A stretch of DNA of 20,518 nt from JAAZMA01 sp036720245 (GCA_036720245.1 DAIMNI010000041.1:1-20518), one strand, 5' to 3'; positions 1 through 8,117 are shown, counted from the stretch's first letter. Notes: a model not told the origin generated them from the sequence alone. Made by a program: numbers and translations.

Positions 1-132
1 CATAGCATCCACAATGATCTCATCTACATAATCCTTAATTTCTTCTTCTATATATTCCCTTATTGCATCTTCATTCCCAGAAGGCCCATAAATACTAACT
101 AATTTTTTCAAACTTTCACTATTGAATTTCAT
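1..132 (-). CDS. M42 family metallopeptidase, third tandem copy (partial, N-terminal 44 residues)
   Basis: An open frame starts at an ATG at 132-130 and runs off the left edge of the window, so only about 44 residues are visible. They read as the N-terminus of an M42 aminopeptidase: a helix of the type SLKKLVSIYGPSGNE, then an acidic helix with IEEEIKDYVDEI. The two complete M42 proteins upstream begin in the same way (GSGVSGNEKEVRDIII in the first). A GGGGG ribosome-binding site lies about 9 bases ahead of the ATG, and the start is one base past the stop of the preceding M42 gene, so the two are surely co-transcribed. The metal-binding residues are outside the window, so activity cannot be judged. 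Family assignment rests on the N-terminal motif and the tandem context. Confidence 0.85.
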   Translation of the reverse strand, partial: MKFNSESLKKLVSIYGPSGNEDAIREYIEEEIKDYVDEIIVDAM

Positions 133-133
133 A

Positions 134-1153
134 CTATAGTTCCCCCTTTTTGTATTCTAATAATATAGCATTTAATAATTTATAAGTATTTTCATAATCC
201 TTTTTACTCATAACCGATGTAGATGAATGAATATTCCTACAGGGTACAGATATAGTACTAGTAATGGAACCTTCCTTGATAGTATGAATTTTTCCAGAAT
301 CATTTCCTCCCATGGAAGTTTTCCTATATTGATAAGGAATATTATTATTTTCTGCAATACTCACTATTCTTTTTCTAAAATCCCCATTAAATAAGCTTGT
401 TCTATCAACTAAAGATATGGCGGGTCCCTTATTTAAATAAGTTGGTACTAAATGTTCATCTAATTTAGGTATATCATAACATAGGGTTCCCTCTAAAATG
501 ATACTAATATCTGGATCTACAGTATAAGCTGCTGGGCCTGCCCCTACTAATCCAATTTCCTCCATTACAGTAAATATCCCATAAAATTCAATATCTTTTA
601 TTTCTTGAATTAATTTAATTAGTAGGCTGCAACCTACTCTATTATCTAGAGCCTTGGATTTCACTAAATTATTTCCAAATTCTATATACTGACTATCAAA
701 AGCTACATATTCGCCAATAGATACTAGTTTCTCTGCTTCAGCTTTCCCATCTACCCCTATATCTATATACATTTGTTCAATATTTAATGTATTTTTCCAC
801 TCTTCCCTTTTTTGCAAATGTATTGGCTTAGCCCCAATAACCCCTGGAATTTTATTTTTCCCAATTAAAACTGGCTTAGACACCAAAATCCTTTTGTCAA
901 TTCCTCCAACTGTAGTAAATTTAAGTAATCCCATATCATCTATATCAGTTATCATAAGTCCTACTTCATCCATATGAGCTGCTACCATTAGCTTTTTAGA
1001 ACTGCCTTGACCTTTTTTATATGCAATGATATTTCCTAATTTATCTACTTTTAAATCGTCTACATAATCTTTTATTTCATCAATAATAATATCTCTAACT
1101 TCCTTTTCATTGCCAGATACACCAGAGCCTTCAGTTAAGCGTTTTAATAACAT
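134..1153 (-). CDS. M42 family metallopeptidase (TET/glutamyl-aminopeptidase type), copy 1
   Basis: This is a 339-residue cytosolic di-metal aminopeptidase of the M42 family, whose members form dodecameric tetrahedral (TET) particles that trim peptides. The expected metal and catalytic residues are visible: H60 and D62 in AAHMDEVGLM, D170 in ALDNRVG, E198-E199 in MEEIGLVGA, and H309 in NIHSS. Where the neighbouring paralogue has a metal-binding Asp (IDV), this protein has Glu (E221 in ILEGT), a variant also known in other M42 proteins. The ATG at 1153 is preceded by a GGAGGGG ribosome-binding site. The start overlaps the end of the upstream M42 gene by 10 bases, which suggests translational coupling. 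It probably releases N-terminal residues from short peptides, in keeping with amino-acid or peptide fermentation. The exact substrate preference cannot be read from sequence. Confidence 0.93.
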   Translation of the reverse strand: MLLKRLTEGSGVSGNEKEVRDIIIDEIKDYVDDLKVDKLGNIIAYKKGQGSSKKLMVAAHMDEVGLMITDIDDMGLLKFTTVGGIDKRILVSKPVLIGKNKIPGVIGAKPIHLQKREEWKNTLNIEQMYIDIGVDGKAEAEKLVSIGEYVAFDSQYIEFGNNLVKSKALDNRVGCSLLIKLIQEIKDIEFYGIFTVMEEIGLVGAGPAAYTVDPDISIILEGTLCYDIPKLDEHLVPTYLNKGPAISLVDRTSLFNGDFRKRIVSIAENNNIPYQYRKTSMGGNDSGKIHTIKEGSITSTISVPCRNIHSSTSVMSKKDYENTYKLLNAILLEYKKGEL

Positions 1154-2199
1154 AGTAACCCCTCCAAATTCTCATTTGAAATAGATGCAATAAAAAAGGC
1201 TAATAGTTTTCCAGTATTTTTAATATCCTCCATATCTACTACTTCTACAGAAGTATGCATATATCTTAAAGGAATAGATAAACATAATGTAGGTATTCCT
1301 TCCCTAGTAATTTGTATAGTCCTTCCATCAGTCCCAGTTGGTCCTGGTGTTATTTCATATTGAAATGGGATATTATATTCTTTTGCAATTTCAACTAAAT
1401 GTTCCCTTAAGCCTGGATGAATATTGCCTCCTATAGTAATTCCAGCCCCTTTACCCATATCTAATGTATCGTATTTAGGTAGTTCTGGGGTTGAACCAAA
1501 GCCTACATCTATAGCAATTCCAATATCAGGATTAATTTTATAAGTACTGGTAAAAGCCCCCCTAGTTCCTACTTCCTCTTGAACAGTGGATACATAATAT
1601 ATATCCGCCTCATGATTAATATTTTTTAATAACTTGGCACATTCGTACATGGCAGCTATGCCTGCCTTATTATCTAAGGCCTTCCCTGTAATTCTATCAC
1701 CTTGTAATGACTTTAATTCCCTTCTAATAGTAATAGGGTCTCCTACATCAATAATTCCTTCTAATTCTTTCTTAGAATAACCTAAGTCTATTATCATATC
1801 CTCCATCTTAATAGCCTTGTTTATTTCAGAAACATCTTGTAAATGAGGTGGTTTTGAACCTATTACTCCAAACAAATCCTTTTTTCCATGTACTATTATC
1901 TCTTGTCCTAAAATAGTTCTAGGGTCAATGCCTCCTATATTAGTAAATCTTATAAATCCATTGTCTTCAATAAATTTAACCATTAAACCTATTTCGTCCA
2001 TATGGGCAGCCAACATTATTTTTATATTGGATGGATTGTTTTTCCCCTTTTTTAAGCCGATAATATTACCTAAATTATCTACCATAGATTCATCTGTATA
2101 TTTTTCAAAAGCATGCATTATTGTATCATTAATTCTATATTCATAGGCAGATACTGTGCTACTATTACTTAACGCTTCCAAAAATTCTTTAGTATTCAA
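1144..2199 (-). CDS. M42 family metallopeptidase (TET aminopeptidase type), copy 2
   Basis: This is a 351-residue M42 aminopeptidase and the first of three tandem paralogues in transcription order. Visible ligands and catalytic residues are H66 and D68 (AAHMDEIGLM), D176 (ALDNKAG), E208-E209 (QEEVGTRGA), D231 (AIDVGFG) and H315 (YMHTS), so the site looks complete and active. Unlike its neighbour it has the common Asp at the IDV position, which places the two proteins in different M42 subgroups. The start is a TTG at 2199, supported by a GGGGGA ribosome-binding site 7 bases upstream. No in-frame ATG lies nearby. It follows cheR by 31 bases with no terminator between, so it is probably in the same transcript. 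Annotators may name it cellulase M or glutamyl aminopeptidase. The family is secure, the substrate is not. Confidence 0.94.
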   Translation of the reverse strand: MNTKEFLEALSNSSTVSAYEYRINDTIMHAFEKYTDESMVDNLGNIIGLKKGKNNPSNIKIMLAAHMDEIGLMVKFIEDNGFIRFTNIGGIDPRTILGQEIIVHGKKDLFGVIGSKPPHLQDVSEINKAIKMEDMIIDLGYSKKELEGIIDVGDPITIRRELKSLQGDRITGKALDNKAGIAAMYECAKLLKNINHEADIYYVSTVQEEVGTRGAFTSTYKINPDIGIAIDVGFGSTPELPKYDTLDMGKGAGITIGGNIHPGLREHLVEIAKEYNIPFQYEITPGPTGTDGRTIQITREGIPTLCLSIPLRYMHTSVEVVDMEDIKNTGKLLAFFIASISNENLEGLLCY

Positions 2200-2230
2200 G
2201 TTTTAATCCCCCTTCATTATAGATTTTAAA

Positions 2231-3007
2231 CTAATTGAGCCTTTTATAGAAAAAAGTCTTTACAGATTTAAAATTATATCTTTCTGGTAAAATTATTTGT
2301 TCTGTACTTCCTACAAAAAATATACCATTTTCGCTTAAGCTATTATGAAATTTACCATATAATAATTCCTTAGCCTCATCAGTGAAATATATCATAACAT
2401 TTCTACAAGTTATTAAATCTACATTTAATGGAAATGGATCCTTTAGTAGGTCTATTTTTTTAAATTCCACTTGATTTTTTATTTCATCATTTATTTTATA
2501 AGAGGAGCCAATTTTTTTAAAGTATTTTTCCTTAAAACCTAGGGGTAAATTGTTAAGGGATTTTTCACTGTACAACCCCTGTTTGGCCTTATTCATTGCC
2601 CCAACATCAATATCTGTGGCTAGAATACTTATATCTTTTAAATTATAAAAACTATTTAAAAGCATAACTAGGGAATAAGGTTCTTCACCAGTAGAACAAG
2701 CAGCACTCCAAATTTTTAAGTGCCCATTCTGTTTATCAATTACATTTGGCAAAATGTCTTTTTTTAGCACTTGCCATTGGGTAGGATTTCTGTAAAATTC
2801 TGATACATTGATTGTAAGATAATTAATAAATTGATTTAGCAATTCCCCATCAGATTTTAAAGCTAAAAAATATGCATCAAAATCACTATATCCATTTCTA
2901 TTCATTAGCGAAGTAATTCTTCTTTTCATCTGTTTTTCTTTATAGTAATTTAAATCTATATTTACTAGTTTGTCAATATTTCTTTTAAAAATTTCATACT
3001 TGTCCAT
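2231..3007 (-). CDS. cheR: CheR-type protein-glutamate O-methyltransferase
   Basis: This 258-residue SAM-dependent methyltransferase is of the CheR type, which methylates glutamates on chemoreceptors. The N-terminal helical domain (about 1-80) contains the typical YKEKQMKRRI and TINVSEFYRNP segments. The SAM-binding domain has IWSAACSTGEEPYS at about 99-112, an ATDID acidic loop and the signature CRNVMIYF. There is no C-terminal extension or tetratricopeptide region. The start is an ATG with a GGGGG ribosome-binding site. No chemoreceptor, cheB, cheA or flagellar gene is in the window, so this is an orphan cheR. Its neighbours are M42 peptidases downstream and ispH-rpsA upstream, separated from the latter by a terminator. 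It may act on a distant receptor or on another protein. The fold is certain, the target is not. Confidence 0.93.
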   Translation of the reverse strand: MDKYEIFKRNIDKLVNIDLNYYKEKQMKRRITSLMNRNGYSDFDAYFLALKSDGELLNQFINYLTINVSEFYRNPTQWQVLKKDILPNVIDKQNGHLKIWSAACSTGEEPYSLVMLLNSFYNLKDISILATDIDVGAMNKAKQGLYSEKSLNNLPLGFKEKYFKKIGSSYKINDEIKNQVEFKKIDLLKDPFPLNVDLITCRNVMIYFTDEAKELLYGKFHNSLSENGIFFVGSTEQIILPERYNFKSVKTFFYKRLN

Positions 3008-3045
3008 AAATGCCCCCTAAAACAGAATCAATACTTAAAATATTA

Positions 3046-3077
3046 TAAAAAATTTCTGTGGTGAATACCACAGAAAT
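3046..3077 (-). terminator. Intrinsic terminator after ispH-rpsA
   Basis: A perfect 10-bp stem (ATTTCTGTGG at 3052-3061 against CCACAGAAAT at 3068-3077) with a 6-base loop is followed on the minus strand by a run of five U residues and an AU-rich stretch. It lies between the ispH-rpsA stop and cheR, so it should end the aroH-cmk-plsC-ispH transcript. Confidence 0.85.
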
Positions 3078-3168
3078 AATGTAAAGGGGGTCTTGATGTA
3101 ATTTGTGAACTTACATTTATTATTCTTTACATTAATAAAATTAATATACATCAAACCCCTATTACATT
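3078..3168 (-). repeat. Long imperfect inverted repeat in the ispH-rpsA 3' region
   Basis: The arms 3078-3100 and 3147-3168 are near-perfect reverse complements. They hold 7 bp of AATGTAA/TTACATT, a G-rich/C-rich core and 8 bp of TTGATGTA/TACATCAA, with small internal mismatches. They enclose a 46-base AT-rich loop. The outer arm overlaps the ispH-rpsA stop codon (3167-3169). The 7-mer TTACATT recurs at 3111, 3127 and 3162, with its complement at 3078. It sits just ahead of a separate, conventional terminator. It could be a 3' mRNA structure or a small palindromic repeat or MITE-like element; the sequence does not decide. Confidence 0.65.
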
Positions 3169-5134
3169 ATTGATTGTTTTTAACAATATCTCCAATACTT
3201 ACCTCTAACTCTTCATTATTTATTGTGTCTTCTTCTATATTATCTTCTTCTACTTCTCTCATACTTAAACTTATTCTTTTTTCCTCTTCATTTACATCAA
3301 TTATTTTAACCATTACTTCTTCCCCAATTTCCAATACATCTGAAGGTTTATTTACATGTTCCTTTGATATTTGAGATACATGAACTAGCCCATCTACCCC
3401 TTCTTCTAATCTTACAAAGGCTCCAAAATCTAGTAGGTTTACGATCTTCCCTGAAACTATATCTCCTATATTTCTTTTTTCAATAAATATATCCCAAGGT
3501 TTAGGTAGGGTTTGTTTTAAGCCTAAAGATATTCTATTTTTCTCTTTATTAAAATCTAATACTTCTACTTCTACCTCTTCGCCTACACTAATTACTTCTG
3601 AAGGATGGTTAATTCTAAACCAAGATAGATCTGAAATATGAATTAAGCCATCTAAGCCTCCTAAATCTACAAAGGCTCCAAAATCAGTTAATCTTGCAAC
3701 TGTACCACTAACAATTTTACCTTTTTCTAGGCTATCCCAAAGCTCATTTCTTTTTCTTTCTAATATTTCCTTTTCTATTGCTCTACTAGAAAGTATTATT
3801 CTTTTTTTATCCTGATCAAAATCTATAATTTTAGATTTTAAAACCTTACCTTTATATATACTTAAATCTTCCACATAATTTACTGATATTTGGGATGCAG
3901 GCATAAATCCTGTTATTCCCATAACAGATACAGATAAACCACCTTTTATATCCTTTAGTACTTTACATTCTATTTCATCTTTATTATTATAAACTTCTGC
4001 TAACCTTTTCCAATTTTTTATGGCCTCAACCCTTTTTGTAGAAAGCACTACATTACCTTCTCCATCATCTAGTTTTACCACATATACTTCTACTTCATCC
4101 CCCTCATTATATAAATCCTTTGGCATTATATTAGAATCATTTGATAATTCTTCTTTAGTAATAATTCCATCAGATTTATACTTAATATTTACCATTACTT
4201 CATTATTAGTTACATATATTACTTTTCCTTTAAGAATATCTCCTCTATGAATCCTAACCAAAGAACTCTCAATTGCCTCCATTATTTCATTATCATTATT
4301 AATATTATCCATTGTATTTATAACCTCCTTAATTATCCAATCAGGTGTGGAAGCACCTGCTGTTATTCCTATTGTATTAAAATTGCTTAGTTCCTGTAAA
4401 GTTAAATCATCTTTTGTTTCGATATGATATACATTTTTACAGTATTTTTTACTTATCTCTACTAATTTATTAGTATTAGAACTATGATGGCCACCAATTA
4501 CAATTATGGCATCCACTTGTTTTGCTAATTCCATAGCTGCCTTTTGCCTTAAATCAGTAGCATTGCAAATTGTATTAAATATTTCTACTTCATTAGCCTT
4601 TTCTAAAAGGACTTTTGAAATTGCATCAAATTTTTCTCTTGTATTAGTAGTTTGTGAAACCACACAGACCTTATCGTACTTTGGCAAATTTATAGCTTCA
4701 TCTACAGTATTTAGAACAATTCCTTCATTATCACAATAGCCATTAATGCCAATTACCTCTGGATGGTTCTTGTCTCCAATTATTATAATATCATAGCCAT
4801 TGTCTTTATATTTTCTAACTCTTTTATGAATCGCCTTTACATAAGGGCATGTTGCATCTATTAATTCTATATTTAAATCTTCAGCCTTTTTTTCCACCTC
4901 TGGGGGAACCCCATGGGAACGTATAATTAACTTTTCACCTTTTATATCATCAATATTGTCTATTTGTATTAAGCCCTCATTATTAAATTTTTCAACTGCT
5001 TGAGTATTGTGGATCAATGGTCCAAAAGAATAAATTGATTTTCCATTGGAATTTTTTATTGTACTCTCTGCAATATCCACTGCTCTATTTACACCAAAGC
5101 AAAAACCCGAATGTTCGGCAATAATTACCTTCAC
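3167..5134 (-). CDS. ispH-rpsA: Bifunctional IspH (HMBPP reductase) / 30S ribosomal protein S1
   Basis: This 655-residue fusion is known from many Clostridia. The N-terminal part (about 1-280) is IspH, which reduces HMBPP to IPP and DMAPP in the last step of the MEP isoprenoid pathway. The three cysteines that bind its iron-sulfur cluster are visible: C12 in GFCFGVNRAV, C96 in DATCPYV and C190 in TICNATDLRQ. The C-terminal part holds four S1 RNA-binding repeats at about 298-367, 386-452, 472-541 and 557-626. The last two are the most canonical (LTDFGAFVDLGGLDGLIHIS and LLDFGAFVRLEEGVDGLVHV). Repeat 1 is divergent. A short acidic tail follows. The gene starts 14 bases after plsC stops and closes the conserved cmk-plsC-ispH order. 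It ends at a long inverted repeat and a terminator. No frameshift separates the two halves. Confidence 0.97.
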   Translation of the reverse strand: MKVIIAEHSGFCFGVNRAVDIAESTIKNSNGKSIYSFGPLIHNTQAVEKFNNEGLIQIDNIDDIKGEKLIIRSHGVPPEVEKKAEDLNIELIDATCPYVKAIHKRVRKYKDNGYDIIIIGDKNHPEVIGINGYCDNEGIVLNTVDEAINLPKYDKVCVVSQTTNTREKFDAISKVLLEKANEVEIFNTICNATDLRQKAAMELAKQVDAIIVIGGHHSSNTNKLVEISKKYCKNVYHIETKDDLTLQELSNFNTIGITAGASTPDWIIKEVINTMDNINNDNEIMEAIESSLVRIHRGDILKGKVIYVTNNEVMVNIKYKSDGIITKEELSNDSNIMPKDLYNEGDEVEVYVVKLDDGEGNVVLSTKRVEAIKNWKRLAEVYNNKDEIECKVLKDIKGGLSVSVMGITGFMPASQISVNYVEDLSIYKGKVLKSKIIDFDQDKKRIILSSRAIEKEILERKRNELWDSLEKGKIVSGTVARLTDFGAFVDLGGLDGLIHISDLSWFRINHPSEVISVGEEVEVEVLDFNKEKNRISLGLKQTLPKPWDIFIEKRNIGDIVSGKIVNLLDFGAFVRLEEGVDGLVHVSQISKEHVNKPSDVLEIGEEVMVKIIDVNEEEKRISLSMREVEEDNIEEDTINNEELEVSIGDIVKNNQ

Positions 5135-5148
5135 TTTTTCTCCTCCTA

Positions 5149-5718
5149 TTATTCTTTTAATATATATATTGACTTCATTATTTCCTTACTAATATTGCCA
5201 TACTCTTCTGAATTAAGTCTTTTACCATATAGATCTTCAAAATTCATAGTTTGTCCAATAGTTATTTTCACTTTACTAAAAGGCTTATATTTAGAATCAA
5301 TATATATTGGTACAACAGGAGCCTGACCTTTAATGGCAATTAATCCTATACCAGATTTTATGGAATCTAAATCCATTTTATATACTCTAGTTCCCTCTGG
5401 AAAAATTCCTAATATTTTTTCCTCTTTTAAAACCTTTAAAGAACTCCTTATGGCAGACAAATCTGAACCTTTCCTATCAACTGGGAAAGCGTTTAAAGAT
5501 AAAAATAATTTATTACTAAATAATTCCTTTTTGGCCATAAAACTAACAGGTCTAGGTATAGCTATTGCGATCATTATGGGATCAAAATTACTTATATGAT
5601 TTGAACATATTATTAATGCTCCATCCTTAGAGATATTTTCTCTACCTTCTATCCTTATTCTAAAGATTATTCTAAATAATACATTTGCAATAGATCTTGC
5701 AATACGGTAAAAAGCCAA
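5149..5718 (-). CDS. plsC: 1-acyl-sn-glycerol-3-phosphate acyltransferase (PlsC family)
   Basis: This 189-residue membrane-associated acyltransferase makes phosphatidic acid from lysophosphatidic acid. The HX4D catalytic motif is seen in SNHISNFDP, and the substrate-binding FPEGTR motif follows later. The N-terminal segment is hydrophobic and basic (ANVLFRIIFRIRIEG), as is usual for membrane attachment. The length is near that of the short Clostridial members. The start lies 4 bases after the cmk stop and the gene ends 14 bases before ispH, so the three genes are one operon. Acyl-donor preference cannot be read from the sequence. Confidence 0.95.
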   Translation of the reverse strand: MAFYRIARSIANVLFRIIFRIRIEGRENISKDGALIICSNHISNFDPIMIAIAIPRPVSFMAKKELFSNKLFLSLNAFPVDRKGSDLSAIRSSLKVLKEEKILGIFPEGTRVYKMDLDSIKSGIGLIAIKGQAPVVPIYIDSKYKPFSKVKITIGQTMNFEDLYGKRLNSEEYGNISKEIMKSIYILKE

Positions 5719-5722
5719 TTAT

Positions 5723-6385
5723 TTACCTCCCCTCAACAATATTGATAATTTCCATTACAGTTTCCTCTATAGATTTATCTGTTGTATCAATTTCATATGC
5801 ATCTAAGGCCTTTTTTAATGGCGATATATCCCTTGTACTATCAATAGTGTCTCTAGTTTTAATATCTTTTAAAACCTTTTCATAACTAATATTGTCCTCA
5901 CCCTTTTGAAGGATTTCTAAATATCTTCTTCTTGCCCTTTCTTCAATAGAGGCAATTAAAAAAAATTTATAATTAGCATTGGGAAATACCACAGTGCCTA
6001 TATCTCTTCCATCCATTATTATATTTGAACACCGAGACATTTCCCTTTGCATAGATACCATTATTTCTCTTGCTTCTTTTATTTTTGCTATATTAGACAC
6101 ATGGGTATTCACTATATTTTTTCTAATGTCCCCATCTACCATTATTCCATCTAAGTAAATGCTATTATTTTTAAATTTTATAGATGTAGAATTAGCCACT
6201 TCAATTATTTTATCTATATCATTAATATCTATTTTATTATTAATCACCTTAAGTGTAAGTGCTCTATACATGGCGCCAGTATCTATATACTCTAAATCTA
6301 GTCTTTTCGCAATTTCCTTAGCAATGGTGCTTTTCCCTGCACCTGCAGGCCCATCAATTGCAATTACAAGTCTATCCTTTTCCAT
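5723..6385 (-). CDS. cmk: Cytidylate kinase
   Basis: This 220-residue (d)CMP kinase transfers phosphate from ATP to CMP and dCMP in pyrimidine nucleotide salvage and synthesis. The P-loop GPAGAGKST is at 12-20, followed by the CMP-binding YIDTGAMYRALT segment, the DGRDIGTVVFP motif and the arginine-rich lid region EERARRRYLE. The length matches the bacterial family (about 220). The ATG at 6385 has a strong GGAGG ribosome-binding site. It lies just downstream of a hairpin that follows aroH and is tightly coupled to plsC. The order aroH, cmk, plsC, ispH-rpsA is a familiar Clostridial arrangement. Confidence 0.97.
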   Translation of the reverse strand: MEKDRLVIAIDGPAGAGKSTIAKEIAKRLDLEYIDTGAMYRALTLKVINNKIDINDIDKIIEVANSTSIKFKNNSIYLDGIMVDGDIRKNIVNTHVSNIAKIKEAREIMVSMQREMSRCSNIIMDGRDIGTVVFPNANYKFFLIASIEERARRRYLEILQKGEDNISYEKVLKDIKTRDTIDSTRDISPLKKALDAYEIDTTDKSIEETVMEIINIVEGR

Positions 6386-6409
6386 ATTCTTCCTCCTATA
6401 AAATAATAA

Positions 6410-6423
6410 CCACCCCTTGGTGG
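6410..6423 (-). terminator. Possible weak terminator or processing hairpin between aroH and cmk
   Basis: A short GC-rich hairpin (CCACC at 6410-6414 against GGTGG at 6419-6423, 4-base loop) is followed on the minus strand by a U-rich but interrupted tract (UUAUUAUUUU). The stem is only 5 bp and cmk begins 25 bases later, so at best it attenuates transcription into cmk. Confidence 0.4.
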
Positions 6424-6433
6424 CATTGTTACT

Positions 6434-6807
6434 CTATTTATTTAAATCTGGTCTCAANNNNNNNNNNATGCTTTGGCTTCCCTTAGATAGACATGTTTTA
6501 CATCTTTTTGTTCCAAATTACATTTATACAAAACCATTACCCTAATACACTTTTCTAAGCTATCAATTACCTCCATTTCATTAAAACACATTAAACTAGC
6601 CTCAGTATATCCTAAATCTCTAGCAGCCTTAGCAGGATATGTGGCATTTAAATCTTTGGTAGCAGAAAATAATATAGATATAACTTTTTCTTTACTCAAA
6701 TCATTTTGTTTTTCTATTTCAGATAGCAACTCCTCTGTGCTATTTAGTATTTCTAATTTATTATTTCCCTTTAAAGTAATGGCTCCCCTAATAGAAACAA
6801 TATTCAA
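6434..6807 (-). CDS. aroH: Chorismate mutase, AroH class (interrupted by an assembly gap)
   Basis: This enzyme converts chorismate to prephenate for phenylalanine and tyrosine synthesis. The fold is the AroH type: an N-terminal IRGA segment, LFSATKDLNATYPAKAAR, then CFNEME, CIRVMV and HVYL. A TTG start at 6807 places the catalytic Arg at residue 7, exactly as in Bacillus subtilis AroH. The other residues (C74, E77, R89, Y107) are offset by one from C75, E78, R90 and Y108. Ten Ns at 6458-6467 cut the 3' end. Beyond them the minus strand reads LRPDLNK and a TAG at 6434-6436. LRPDL is the conserved end carrying the Arg equivalent to R116. The literal 10-N reading gives a premature TGA at 6454-6456, which I regard as false. 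The intact length would be about 120 residues. A GTG at 6816 is an alternative start but sits too close to the ribosome-binding site. Confidence 0.88.
6458..6467. other. Assembly gap of 10 Ns
   Basis: Ten undetermined bases lie inside the 3' end of aroH. The base on each side is A on the plus strand. Taking these two as the same base and deleting the Ns restores the reading frame and gives the conserved alanine-LRPDL junction, so the gap length is probably a placeholder. Confidence 0.99.
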
Positions 6808-6827
6808 TTTTACCACTTCCTTTAATA

Positions 6828-6856
6828 ATTATATATTAAAAACTATAATCTAACAA
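6828..6856 (-). promoter_or_regulatory. Candidate sigma-A promoter for aroH-cmk-plsC-ispH
   Basis: On the minus strand TTGTTA (6856-6851), a 17-base spacer and a consensus TATAAT (6833-6828) lie directly before aroH. The predicted transcript would start near 6821, giving a very short leader that keeps little more than the ribosome-binding site. Confidence 0.6.
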
Positions 6857-6891
6857 GTTATTTTCAACTAGTTTTTAAATAAAAAGAATCA

Positions 6892-8115
6892 TTATACATT
6901 AATTCCCGCCAAATACCCTGTAGAGTATGCAATCTGAAGATTATATCCACCTGTTAACCCGTCTACATCTATTATTTCTCCAGCAAAAAATAAGCCTGGG
7001 ATTAATTTAGATTCCATTGTAGATGACTCGATTTCATCTACAGATATTCCACCTGATGTAATAATAGCCTCTCTAATAGGCCTTAAAGCTTTAAATTTAA
7101 AATTTAGGGCTTTAATATTATCAATAAGTTTATTTCTTTCTGATTTTGTAATCTGATGAATAAAGGTTTCTTCATCTATAAGGGATTTATTAATTATTAT
7201 TGGTATTATCTTTTGTGGCAATAGATCAATTAATCCATTATTAATCTGTTTGTTTTTATATAATTCAAAATCCCTTAATATTCTTTTATCTAATTTTTCT
7301 TTAGATAATGCAGGTTTTAAATCTAAATGAAATTCAATTTCTTCTTTAGTATATTTATTAATGAAGCTACTAGTGGATAATACTATAGGACCCGAAATGC
7401 CATAATGAGTAAAAAGCATTTCCCCAAATTCTCTATAAATCTCCTTTTTATTTACATAGCTTGTTAATTCAACATTTTTAAGGGATAAGCCTTGCAAATC
7501 CTTAATCCATCCATCTTCTATTTCTATGCCAGTTAAAGAAGGGTTTAAAGATTGTATTTTATGACCAAAATTTCTAGCAAATTTATATCCATCACCAGTA
7601 GAACCAGTAGTAGGATAAGATATGCCTCCAGTAGCCAAAATTATTTTATCAAATTGAATTTCTCTATTTTTATCTATTTCTACTATAAATTTATTATCTT
7701 TATATTCTATATTAACTACACAAGTGTTTAACATAATATTTACATTTCTATCAGATAAAAACTTTTCTAGAGCTTTTATCACATCGTTTGACTTATCGGA
7801 TAATGGGAATACCCTATTTCCCCTTTCTATTTTGGTATTAAGTCCATAACTATTCAGAAGTGAAACAATATCCTCGTTAGTAAAAGAGTAAAGGCTACTA
7901 TATAAAAAGGATTTATTGCTAACTATATTATCAAAAAAAACTTCTATTGGAGATGCATTGGTTATATTACATCTACCTTTTCCAGTTATATAAAGTTTTT
8001 TCCCTAACTTGTTATTTTTTTCAATTAATACTACATCTTTACTCCTGGCTCCTGCATATCCTGCTGCTATTATTCCAGCGGGACCTCCTCCAATTACTCC
8101 AATTTTTTCTGCCAT
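6892..8115 (-). CDS. NAD(P)/FAD-dependent oxidoreductase, HI0933 family flavoprotein
   Basis: This 407-residue flavoprotein is of the HI0933/YhiN type. The N-terminal dinucleotide-binding motif GVIGGGPAGIIAA is at about 5-17, followed by LIEKNNKLGKKLYITGKGRCNITN, a family hallmark. A second ATGG motif (ILATGGISYPTTGSTGDG) lies near the middle. The C-terminus has FFAGEIIDVDGLTGGYNLQIA, which contacts FAD. Family members are common next to cmk in Clostridia, but the physiological substrate of most is unknown. A few gut relatives are reported to act on bile-acid intermediates, which should not be assumed here. It starts 2 bases after the histidine phosphatase gene ends, so the two share a transcript. 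Confidence 0.92.
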   Translation of the reverse strand: MAEKIGVIGGGPAGIIAAGYAGARSKDVVLIEKNNKLGKKLYITGKGRCNITNASPIEVFFDNIVSNKSFLYSSLYSFTNEDIVSLLNSYGLNTKIERGNRVFPLSDKSNDVIKALEKFLSDRNVNIMLNTCVVNIEYKDNKFIVEIDKNREIQFDKIILATGGISYPTTGSTGDGYKFARNFGHKIQSLNPSLTGIEIEDGWIKDLQGLSLKNVELTSYVNKKEIYREFGEMLFTHYGISGPIVLSTSSFINKYTKEEIEFHLDLKPALSKEKLDKRILRDFELYKNKQINNGLIDLLPQKIIPIIINKSLIDEETFIHQITKSERNKLIDNIKALNFKFKALRPIREAIITSGGISVDEIESSTMESKLIPGLFFAGEIIDVDGLTGGYNLQIAYSTGYLAGINV

Positions 8116-8117
8116 AA

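Noticed and set aside
1928..2146. Plus-strand ORFs such as this one (also 3174-3374, 4020-4250, 5333-5599, 16152-16424)
   Set aside because: All are antisense to strongly supported minus-strand genes and have serine/isoleucine-rich compositions typical of shadows.
6454..6456. TGA as the stop codon of aroH
   Set aside because: It arises only from the arbitrary 10-N gap. The conserved LRPDL segment and a TAG lie beyond it in a frame consistent with a gap of -1.
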